Source: an uncultured Prevotellaceae bacterium
GTDB taxonomy: Bacteria; Bacteroidota; Bacteroidia; Bacteroidales; Bacteroidaceae
DNA length: 39,462 nucleotides
Direction: 5' to 3'
Assembly: GCA_946404865.1 (NCBI GenBank)
Contig: CAMJFC010000023.1
Location: 1 to 39,462, forward strand
The notes beneath the pieces were generated by a model. That model was not told the origin of the DNA. It worked only from the letters and a program-made list of their open reading frames with translations, and did no database searches. This document shows, in pieces, positions 9,330 through 16,372 of this stretch (position 1 is its first letter; each line of letters starts with the position of its first letter). The position numbers and the translations under genes are program-made.

Positions 9330-9365
9330 AGACAAATAGTCAAGTCATTTTAGACAAATAGTCAA
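9330..9365. promoter_or_regulatory. Duplicated 14-bp operator-like site upstream of the efflux promoter
   Basis: AGACAAATAGTCAA occurs at 9330-9343 and again, identically, at 9352-9365, with a 22-bp repeat period (about two helical turns). Each copy contains the dyad GAC-N5-GTC. The pair lies just upstream of the -33 box of the efflux operon, where an activator would bind. Tandem direct repeats about 21 bp apart are typical for AraC-family proteins, and an AraC-type gene is adjacent. Confidence 0.6.
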
Positions 9366-9416
9366 ATTTTTAACATGAAATGCATGGCAAGGATTGGCAC
9401 GAATCGTCAAATAAAC

Positions 9417-9439
9417 TGCCCAAGTAAAGTCCTTGGGCA
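9417..9439 (-). terminator. Stem-loop terminator after the AraC-type regulator gene
   Basis: TGCCCAAG (9417-9424) and CTTGGGCA (9432-9439) form a perfect 8-bp stem with a 7-nt loop, 16 bp past the regulator's stop codon. On the minus strand it is followed by a T-rich stretch (GTTTATTTG), so it probably ends that transcript before the efflux control region. Confidence 0.55.
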
Positions 9440-9454
9440 ATTGATGTGCCTTAA

Positions 9455-10346
9455 TTACTGTCGCTTGTTGGCACGACGGTACTGCGAGGGCGAAATCCGG
9501 TATTTGCGATTGAAGTAACGGCTGAAGACGGAAGCATTGGAGAATCCCGCCTTGGTCATGATTTCTGTAATCGACAGGTCGGTCGTGGTGAGGAGTTTGC
9601 TGGCGTAGTCTAAGCGCAGGTCGCAGACAAACTGGGGGAGGGAGTCGTATTTGCTGCCTTGCGCGAAAGCTGCGCCAACACGCTCCTTCGAGAGATGAAA
9701 CTCGTCCATGATGGTTTGGCGGTCAAAGGCGGGGTTGAGGAATAACAACCTTTGCCTGACCTCATGTTCGATGTAGTGGAATAATTCTTCGGGTGTGAGG
9801 TGGTCTAAAGGCTTTTCAGGCGCCTGATAGTCTGTCTGCCTTTCGCTCTCTTCTGTTGAATGGGGGGGGGGGGGGGGGGGGTACAGCTGCCGCTTCCAAC
9901 GCTTCTATTTGGCGTTTTAGTTCCTCGTTTTGTTCCCTGTAAATCATGGCATCCTTGATCTGTTGGGCCAGCACACGGTTCTTCAACTGTGTCTTGTGCC
10001 ATTGCCGTGCGGCATACCAAGCCAATAATAGTCCCATGATAGCAAGGAGGCCAATCAGGCAGGCTACCATGGCGGCATACCGCTTATAGGCCCGTTGGCG
10101 GTCTATCTCACATTGCTGCTCCAGTGCACGAATCTGTTCCTTGTTTTGGGCAGAATCAAGGCTGTTGATGCCTTGTGCTCTTTGTGCGCCATTCGTTTCT
10201 TTGCCTTGTGCCGTTTGTGCGCCATTCATTTCTTTCACCACAACCTCGGCTGTACACGTGTCACTTTTTGGTGTCACGTGTTTTTCCTCGCCTTTGCAAC
10301 CGGTGATGGTCAGCATGGCGAATATCCAAAGCAAGATATATCTCAT
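9455..10346 (-). CDS. Membrane-tethered AraC-family regulator, out of frame at a 20-C tract (phase-variable candidate)
   Basis: Two minus-strand frames together make one protein. The first (from 10346) encodes a signal with lipobox LTITGC, a periplasmic stretch of about 70 residues with an imperfect NGAQ.AQG repeat, a membrane helix at about 91-112, and a coiled coil ending QIEALEAAAV. It then enters 20 consecutive C and continues out of frame to a stop at 9816. The second frame reads from the tract through HSTEESERQTDY to the AraC helix-turn-helix domain (DLSITEIMTKAGFSNASVFSRYFNRKY) and stops at 9455. A tract of 19 or 22 C joins them into 296 residues. The isolated second part has only a TTG, not an ATG, near its beginning. 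The topology suggests a one-component sensor that binds DNA while anchored in the inner membrane. It lies immediately upstream of the efflux operon, its probable target. An assembly error in the homopolymer is the alternative explanation. Confidence 0.8.
9862..9881. repeat. Poly-G run of 20 (poly-C in the regulator coding strand)
   Basis: Twenty uninterrupted G on the plus strand lie inside the AraC-type gene, between the coiled coil and the DNA-binding domain. Its length (3n+2) puts the two halves out of frame. Runs this long slip readily during replication. Confidence 0.9.
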
Positions 10347-10352
10347 TATATT

Positions 10353-10400
10353 TGGTCGTTTGGTTGTTTAGTCGTTTGGTCGTTTGGTTGTTTGGTTGTT
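10353..10400. repeat. 8-bp tandem repeat (6 units) directly upstream of the AraC-type gene
   Basis: Six 8-bp units of the form TGGTCGTT, TGGTTGTT or TAGTCGTT follow each other without gaps. They begin 7 bp from the regulator's start codon at 10344-10346, so they occupy its leader or promoter. Unit gain or loss would change promoter or leader spacing. Confidence 0.8.
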
Positions 10401-10415
10401 TCAATTTCGCTCGCT

Positions 10416-10570
10416 GTAGGGGCGGGTCTCTGTGCCCGCCCGTCATATAGGTGGCGACAATTATTTCGAAGGGGCGGGTCTCCGTGCCCTCCCGGCCAGT
10501 GGGGCCGTTCTTTACATGATTGAAGGACTCGCTGTCGCTCGTTCGGGCGGGCACGGAGACCCGCCCCTAC
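10416..10570. repeat. GTAG-headed REP hairpins, GC-rich family B, inverted pair
   Basis: A 26-nt element at 10416-10441 starts GTAG and forms a hairpin with stem GGGCGGG/CCCGCCC around loop TCTCTGTG. A degraded relative lacking the GTAG head lies at 10470-10493. An inverted copy ends the stretch at 10545-10570 and ends in CTAC. A further degraded inverted relative follows at about 10583-10604. GTAG plus a palindrome is the hallmark of REP sequences moved by RAYT transposases; no RAYT gene is in the window. Confidence 0.7.
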
Positions 10571-10627
10571 GTTGGGCATGTTCGGACACGGAGCCCTGCC
10601 CCTCCTTATTAACGAATTCCATTTTGC

Positions 10628-10718
10628 AAGTAGGGACGCGGCGTGCCGCGTCCGCAAACATGGGGTTCTCTATCTTGGCGGACTATCTTGGCGGACGCGG
10701 CACGCCGCGTCCCTACTT
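10628..10718. repeat. GTAG-headed REP hairpins, family A, perfect inverted pair
   Basis: The 28-nt sequence at 10628-10655 and its exact reverse complement at 10691-10718 flank a 35-bp centre. Each begins (or, when inverted, ends) with GTAG/CTAC and carries an inner hairpin with stem GGACGCGGC/GCCGCGTCC. The 24-nt core recurs without a mismatch inside the NRPS gene at 22867-22890. The arrangement is that of a BIME (paired REP). With the 8-bp repeats and family B it fills the 407-bp gap between the GH3 gene and the regulator; no further gene is seen there. Confidence 0.75.
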
Positions 10719-10730
10719 AGTAATCATCAA

Positions 10731-10771
10731 GTTCAATGTTCAATGTTCAAAGTTCAAAGTTCAAAGTTCAA
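10731..10771. repeat. 7-bp tandem repeat overlapping the 3' end of the GH3 gene
   Basis: Units of GTTCAAT or GTTCAAA repeat about six times. The repeat covers the stop codon of the GH3 gene (10754-10756) and encodes its last residues (LNFEL), so the end of that protein is read from repeat DNA. Confidence 0.75.
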
Positions 10772-13315
10772 CGTGACTAGTCCGCTTGTGTCTGAGGTGC
10801 CGCCCACCATGATTTCGTATGGTCCGGGCACCACGCGCATGGTGTTGGTCTGGGCGTCCCATCCCTCGAAGCGCTCGCGGGGCAGGTCGATGGTCACCGT
10901 CTGCCGCTCGCCGGCTTTCAGCGTCACGCGACTGAAGGCTTTCAGCGATTTCAGCGGACCCTCGGTGTCTGTGGTGCGGCGCACATATACCTGCACAATC
11001 TCCGTGCCCTCGCGCCGGCCCGTATTGGTCAGGGTGAAGGTCAGTTTCCCGTTCTTGTATTTGGGCTTGCCGTAGGCGAAGGTGGTATAGCTGAGTCCGT
11101 GGCCGAAGGGGAAGAGGGGCACGCCGCGGAAATAGCGGTAGGTGCGGTTGGTCATCGTATAGTCGAGGAAGTCGGGCAGGTCGGCGGTGCTGCGGTAGAA
11201 TGTCACGGGCAGTTTACCCGACGGGTTGTAGTCGCCGAAGAGCACGTCGGCCAGTGCCGTGCCGCCCTGTTCGCCGCCGTACCACGCTTGCACGATGGCA
11301 TCTGCGTTTTGTGTCTCGGGCACCATGGCGATGGCACTGCCCGAGCAGTTGACGAACACCACGCGCTTACCGGCCTGATGCAGCAGTGCGATGATGTCGC
11401 GCTGCGCCTGCGGCAGTTCGATGTCGGTGCGGTCGCCGCCCTTGAATCCCGGCTCGCTCACCTTCATCTCCTCGCCCTCGAGAGCGGGCGAGATACCACC
11501 GGCGAAGACCACCACATCGGCGTCGGCCACTTGCTGTAGGATATCCTGTCCCTCGGCCTTGACCAGACAGCCCACGTCGAACTTCAGGATGGCTACGGCA
11601 TAGTCTTGCACATACTCCAGACGGATATTGTACTCCTCGCCGGCTTTCACCTCAAATTCCTTGTTGGCCACAACCACACGCTCTCTGCCCGACCAGTTGT
11701 TCACCAACGTGTCGCCGTTGACGATGAGGCGGGCCTTGTCGTCGGCACCGATCTGGAACAGCACCTTCTCTGAGCGGGTGGGGCGGAAGGTGCCCTCGTA
11801 ACAGGCTGAGAATTTCTCCAGTTCTACGCCCGGGGCAAAGACGGTAGCGCCGCCGTTGCTCAGGTTCACGGGTTGTGGCATCTGCACCGTGGCCACGGGT
11901 GTGCCCTGCATGTCCATATTGTTCCAATAGGTGGCACGCAGGCCAGGGCCGTCGGCATTGCTGATCTCGTTGTAGCGGCTCTCCAGGGCTTCGTTGCGTG
12001 TATAGCCGCAGCCGCGCACGTAGGTCACGTCGCTGGCCTTGGCCTGTATGCCTTGCAGCAGGGTGACGGTGGCGGTGGGATAGCCGCTGTAGTTGCCCCA
12101 CATCATCACCGAGTCGGTGGCGTTGGGCCCCATCACGGCGATGCGCATGTCTTTCGAGAGGGGCAGCAGGTTATTGCGGTTCTGCAGCAGCACCATCGAC
12201 TCGCGTGCCATGTCCAGGGCTAGTTGCTTATGCTCTTTCGAGGCGATGACCTCCGGGCCGATGCGTTTCCACGGCACGAGCGTCTCGTCGTCGAAGTCGC
12301 CCAGTTCGAAGCGGTTTTTCAGCAGCCGCCGCACGCTCACGTCAACCTGCTCTTCGGTGATGAGGCCGGCGGCCACGGCTTCCGGCAGACTGCCATAGAC
12401 CGAACCGCACTCCACGTCGGTGCCCGACAGCACGGCCTTCGATGAGGCTTGGCTGGGTGTCTCCACCACCTCGTGGTGCCCTTTGCGGAAGAAGTCGCTG
12501 ATGGCGCCGCAGTCGCTCACCACCACGCCGGGGAATTTCCACTCATCGCGTAGTATCTGTTGCAGGTAGCGTGTGTTGCCGCAGCAGGGGTCGCCGTCGA
12601 TGCGCTGGTAGGCGCACATCACCTGTGCCACATGGCCGTCCTCGACCAGTGCCTTGAAGGCGGGCAGGTATGTTTCCCACAGGTCGCGCTCGGGCAGGTC
12701 TTCTACATTAAACGAGTGTCGGTTCCATTCGGGTCCGCTGTGCACGGCATAGTGCTTGGCGCAGGCATCGAGCTTGCGGTAGCGGCTGTCGGCGGGGCCT
12801 TGCAGTCCGCGCACCACAGCCAGTCCCATGCGGGTGGTCAGGTAGGGGTCTTCGCCGTAGGTCTCCTGTCCGCGTCCCCAGCGCGGGTCGCGGAAGATAT
12901 TGATGTTGGGTGTCCAGAACGACAGACATTGGTATCGTTTGATGACTCCTGCCTTTCTGGCGATGTTGTTTTTGGCGCGCGCCTCGTCACTCACAGCGGT
13001 GAACACCCGTTCGAGCAGTGCGTCGTCGAACGAGGCTGCCATGCCCATGGTGATGGGGAAGACGGTGGCGAATCCGTTGCGCCCCACGCCGTGCAGCGCC
13101 TCGCTCCACCAGTCGTACTGGGGGATGCCGAGCCGCGGGATGGCGGGCGACGTGTTGCGCATGAGTTTCGACTTCTCTTCGAGTGTGAGGCGTGCGCACA
13201 GGTCGGAGGCCCGTTCCTCTGCCGAGAGGTTGGGGTTCTGGTAGGGCAGCGTCTGGGCTCCCATGCTCAGAGTCATGACCAGAGTGGTGGCGAGTAGTAT
13301 TTTCCTTGTGTTCAT
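10754..13315 (-). CDS. Glycoside hydrolase family 3 with PA14 insertion (beta-xylosidase/beta-glucosidase type)
   Basis: The protein has 853 residues with a Sec signal ending in SMGAQ. The first GH3 domain carries the typical FWTPNINIFRDPRWGRGQET segment and the KHYAVHSGPEWNRH region. The catalytic nucleophile is the aspartate in VVVSDCGA near residue 267. The second GH3 domain has the VMGPNATDS and GGEQGGTALADVLFGDYNPSG segments. A PA14 domain (GLRATYWNNMDMQG) is inserted at about 455-590, and a fibronectin-III-like domain closes the protein (FPFGHGLSYTTF onward). This domain order with PA14 is common in Bacteroidetes xylosidases and beta-glucosidases. It releases terminal sugars from oligosaccharides in the periplasm or outside the cell; the exact sugar is not decided here. 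The stop codon lies in a 7-bp tandem repeat. Confidence 0.93.
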   Translation of the reverse strand: MNTRKILLATTLVMTLSMGAQTLPYQNPNLSAEERASDLCARLTLEEKSKLMRNTSPAIPRLGIPQYDWWSEALHGVGRNGFATVFPITMGMAASFDDALLERVFTAVSDEARAKNNIARKAGVIKRYQCLSFWTPNINIFRDPRWGRGQETYGEDPYLTTRMGLAVVRGLQGPADSRYRKLDACAKHYAVHSGPEWNRHSFNVEDLPERDLWETYLPAFKALVEDGHVAQVMCAYQRIDGDPCCGNTRYLQQILRDEWKFPGVVVSDCGAISDFFRKGHHEVVETPSQASSKAVLSGTDVECGSVYGSLPEAVAAGLITEEQVDVSVRRLLKNRFELGDFDDETLVPWKRIGPEVIASKEHKQLALDMARESMVLLQNRNNLLPLSKDMRIAVMGPNATDSVMMWGNYSGYPTATVTLLQGIQAKASDVTYVRGCGYTRNEALESRYNEISNADGPGLRATYWNNMDMQGTPVATVQMPQPVNLSNGGATVFAPGVELEKFSACYEGTFRPTRSEKVLFQIGADDKARLIVNGDTLVNNWSGRERVVVANKEFEVKAGEEYNIRLEYVQDYAVAILKFDVGCLVKAEGQDILQQVADADVVVFAGGISPALEGEEMKVSEPGFKGGDRTDIELPQAQRDIIALLHQAGKRVVFVNCSGSAIAMVPETQNADAIVQAWYGGEQGGTALADVLFGDYNPSGKLPVTFYRSTADLPDFLDYTMTNRTYRYFRGVPLFPFGHGLSYTTFAYGKPKYKNGKLTFTLTNTGRREGTEIVQVYVRRTTDTEGPLKSLKAFSRVTLKAGERQTVTIDLPRERFEGWDAQTNTMRVVPGPYEIMVGGTSDTSGLVTLNFEL

Positions 13316-13341
13316 GATTGAGGTTTTGATGGTACAGGTTG

Positions 13342-13349
13342 CAAAGATA
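13342..13349 (-). promoter_or_regulatory. Promoter -7 box of the GH3 gene
   Basis: The minus strand reads TATCTTTG, a match to TAnnTTTG, 27 bp upstream of the GH3 start codon. A clear -33 TTG was not found. Confidence 0.45.
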
Positions 13350-13428
13350 CAGTCTTTTTTGGGGTTCAGGGAGGATTATTTGTCTGAAATGGGGCTAATC
13401 AGAGAACTAAGGAGAAAGAAATGTGCTG

Positions 13429-16344
13429 TTATATGGTCAGTTGTTGATATCTTTTGAAGAGTTCTGCCACGCACATGCTCTCGGTCATTGCATTCACGTC
13501 AAATCCGTAGGCTTGCATCACGGCGCGGTCATTGTCTTGATGGGCTTTTCTCAGCTCAGGTGGCATGGTGCGCTCGTCATAGAGGTCGGCAAGGCTGCTG
13601 TCAGGATACAGCGCACGGGCATCGAGGATGGCTTGCGCCGTCTGTTCTATCCGCGCCTTTTGCGCCTCTGTGGGGGAGGGCCAGGGGAAGTTGTTATAGA
13701 CGATGTCCTTGCTATAGCGGTAGTCACTTTTCAGTCGTCCGCACACCGCCCGCATCCAAGCCATGTGTACATTGCTTTCCAGAATGCCGAAATGGTAGAG
13801 CGTGGCCGAGGGGATGATTTGTACGGCATCGCTCGCTATCATGCTGGAATCCATGAAGCCTATAGGAACGTAGCGCCTACGCTCAGAAGAGACTCTTGGA
13901 ACAAGCAGATAATTATCTTCGGGCTGACGTATTTCTCCAAATAGAGAAGGGAAAGCGGCCATTTTTCGGGTGGCAGAACGGTTGCTTTCTAAACGTATCT
14001 GTTTTATATTTTCAACTCTGTTCATGACAGCCGATGATTGGCGAAGCTCGGAAGGAGACGCTCCTTTAAGCCACAAACAAAACCTCTTGCGGTTATTGAT
14101 AAACTCGTAGGATCCTACAAATGGACGGATATATTTCTCTGCATATACCCACGAGTGCATCAGTTCATTCTGCTCATCTACAGAAAGAATAAGGTTGCCA
14201 CCGTCATTAGGCATGCTGCCAAACACCATTTCTGGGACATTGCAGATAGGCCGCTGCCTACTGACGACGAAAACGTCGGGCGCATCCATCAGATAGGCAT
14301 TGATGTGTCTGACGTGCACAGCCCGCTCGCCATCGTAGATGACAGGTGAATCAGGCGTAACGAGACCGAAGCCTACTGCTATGCAATGGACGTGTGCTTT
14401 GAGCGAAGCCTCGCTGTCCCAACGGAATGTGTGGTGCGCGAAATGGATATGTACACCCTGGCTGAACAGCTTCCCCCAAAGGCTGGCCACTTGTTCGCCT
14501 TGCGTGATGCTGTTGGTGGAGACAAAGGCTGCGCAGCATGAATGATTGCGGGACATCAGGGCTACGGCTTTCTTGTACCAGCAAGCAACATAATCGAGGT
14601 TGCCCAAATTCTTCCATTGTGAGCCAAATACATGGAGCATATCTGCTTTTTGCTCCGGGCTCATCAGTCTCGCGCCCACGAAGGGTGGGTTACCCATGAT
14701 GTAGTCGTATTGAACCTCGTAACGACGAATGTCGGGTTTTAAGTTGCCGTCGAAATGCGGCGACACGACATTTAGCTCATTGTAAACCACAAGGGGTTCG
14801 CTGGCCGTCATCGGCTCCGGTTCAATAATAAGGTGGACCTTTTTGGCATAGATAGTGGGGATGGCCGACGGCAGTTCTATCACATCCCATTCCATGCGCA
14901 GGGCGTTACCCTCGCGGATGTTGGCATACGACTTCAGCGGCAGGAAGTCGATGTCATGATGGATGATGCGCTCCGTCTCTGCCAGCATTTGCGCCTCGCT
15001 GATCCAGAGTGCCGTGGTGGCCACCGTGACGGCGAAGTCGTTGATTTCAATGCCGTAAAACTGGTTGATGCTCACCTTCACGGGATTGGCCTCCTCCAGT
15101 CCGAGGAATGTCTGTCCGTGATAACGCTCACGTATCAGTTCATTCTCCAAACGGCGGAGTGAGAGATATGCCTCTGTGAGGAAATTGCCACTGCCGCAGG
15201 CCGGGTCGAGGAATGTCAGGCTGGCCAGTTTGTCTTGGAAAGCATCCAGCCGGCGGTTGCGCTGACGCTCCACCTTCTCTTCCAATATCCCGTTGAACTC
15301 ACGCCGCAGGTCGTTGAGGAACAAGGGGTCGATGACCTTATGAATATTCTCGATAGAGGTGTAGTGCATACCGCCGGAGCGTCGCGTCTCGGGGTTGAGC
15401 GTACTTTCGAACACAGCCCCGAAGATGGTGGGCGAGATCTCGCTCCAGTCGAAATCGAGCGAGGCGTTTTGCAGGAGGGTGCTACGCAATTCTTCCGTGA
15501 ATTGTGGTATCTCAATCTCTTCGGCAAATAATCCGCCGTTAGTATAGGGAAACGCCTTAAGCACATCTTTCAGATAGCGGCTGCGCTTGTCTGCCGGGGT
15601 GTTGAGCACCTCGAACAAGTCTCGTAATGCACGTCGTATATCTTCGGCATCACAGCGTGCAAGGTAATCGTGAAACTGGTCATGGGCAAACACGCCGGCA
15701 TCCTCGGCATACAGACAGAACACGATGCGCACACAGAGGATATTGAGCCAGCGCAACGCTTCGGGTGAGTTGTCATCGTATTGACTGAGCAGCGCATCGT
15801 AGATGCGCCCCACGATCTCGCCAGCCCTCATCGACACCTCCATCTCACGGGTGATGTGCTCGCTTTTCTCGTTGACGATGAATTGCAGGCGGTAATACTC
15901 TTTGCCGAGGTCACGCAGCAGGATGCTCTCCGGATCGCCGTTGGGATGTTCCATGTCATAAATCAAGAACTCCTCGAAGTTGCAGGTCACAATCCAGCGG
16001 GGGCGTTCGGAATATGGCATCTCAGCGGCATATCGCTTGGCTTGCTGAAACGGATTGAGCCGTGAGCCGTCGCTCTGCGTGATAGCTGTACGGAGGTCTT
16101 TGCCCAATGACTTCTGCTCGATGAGCACCTTGGTGGCAGGGATGTGAGCATCGATGAAGTTGGTCTTATCCACCTTCACTTGCTCTTCATAGCGTATGAA
16201 TGTGCTCGGATTCTCTATACCAAACACCTCTGTGAGCAACTCGGTCCAGAACACCTGCGAGTCGCCCTTTTCATATCCGCGCCCTGCCCACCGCTCTGCA
16301 AAGGCGGTGGCCGCAGCGGCTTGTTGCTTATCAGAGAGTATCAT
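13429..16344 (-). CDS. MmeI-like type IIL (IIG) fused restriction endonuclease-methyltransferase
   Basis: The protein has 971 residues, close to the 919 of MmeI. The N-terminal nuclease domain shows the PD-(D/E)XK-type pattern D65...E76-Q-K78 in FIDAHIPATKVLIEQKS, comparable to the D-X9-EXK site of MmeI. A helical connector follows. The N6-adenine methyltransferase has motif I LDPACGSGNFL (about 376-388) and catalytic motif IV NPPF (about 549). The C-terminal half resembles the MmeI target-recognition domain and ends with the conserved VYNNFPWP segment. One polypeptide both methylates and cuts, so no partner subunit is needed and none is present. The gene starts 28 bp after the metG stop on the same strand, so it may be cotranscribed with metG. 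All catalytic motifs look intact. The recognition sequence cannot be told from this window. Confidence 0.92.
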   Translation of the reverse strand: MILSDKQQAAAATAFAERWAGRGYEKGDSQVFWTELLTEVFGIENPSTFIRYEEQVKVDKTNFIDAHIPATKVLIEQKSLGKDLRTAITQSDGSRLNPFQQAKRYAAEMPYSERPRWIVTCNFEEFLIYDMEHPNGDPESILLRDLGKEYYRLQFIVNEKSEHITREMEVSMRAGEIVGRIYDALLSQYDDNSPEALRWLNILCVRIVFCLYAEDAGVFAHDQFHDYLARCDAEDIRRALRDLFEVLNTPADKRSRYLKDVLKAFPYTNGGLFAEEIEIPQFTEELRSTLLQNASLDFDWSEISPTIFGAVFESTLNPETRRSGGMHYTSIENIHKVIDPLFLNDLRREFNGILEEKVERQRNRRLDAFQDKLASLTFLDPACGSGNFLTEAYLSLRRLENELIRERYHGQTFLGLEEANPVKVSINQFYGIEINDFAVTVATTALWISEAQMLAETERIIHHDIDFLPLKSYANIREGNALRMEWDVIELPSAIPTIYAKKVHLIIEPEPMTASEPLVVYNELNVVSPHFDGNLKPDIRRYEVQYDYIMGNPPFVGARLMSPEQKADMLHVFGSQWKNLGNLDYVACWYKKAVALMSRNHSCCAAFVSTNSITQGEQVASLWGKLFSQGVHIHFAHHTFRWDSEASLKAHVHCIAVGFGLVTPDSPVIYDGERAVHVRHINAYLMDAPDVFVVSRQRPICNVPEMVFGSMPNDGGNLILSVDEQNELMHSWVYAEKYIRPFVGSYEFINNRKRFCLWLKGASPSELRQSSAVMNRVENIKQIRLESNRSATRKMAAFPSLFGEIRQPEDNYLLVPRVSSERRRYVPIGFMDSSMIASDAVQIIPSATLYHFGILESNVHMAWMRAVCGRLKSDYRYSKDIVYNNFPWPSPTEAQKARIEQTAQAILDARALYPDSSLADLYDERTMPPELRKAHQDNDRAVMQAYGFDVNAMTESMCVAELFKRYQQLTI

Positions 16345-16372
16345 ACGCTAATAGTCGGGTTGTGTCTATGCG

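Noticed and set aside
10628..10718. Rho-independent terminator of the GH3 gene
   Set aside because: The hairpins are strong but lack a T tract, occur as inverted GTAG-headed pairs and recur inside a coding gene, so a REP element explains them better.
10754..13315. Polysaccharide utilisation locus
   Set aside because: GH3, GH26 and PL9 genes are present but scattered, and no SusC/SusD pair, HTCS or ECF sigma/anti-sigma pair lies in the window.
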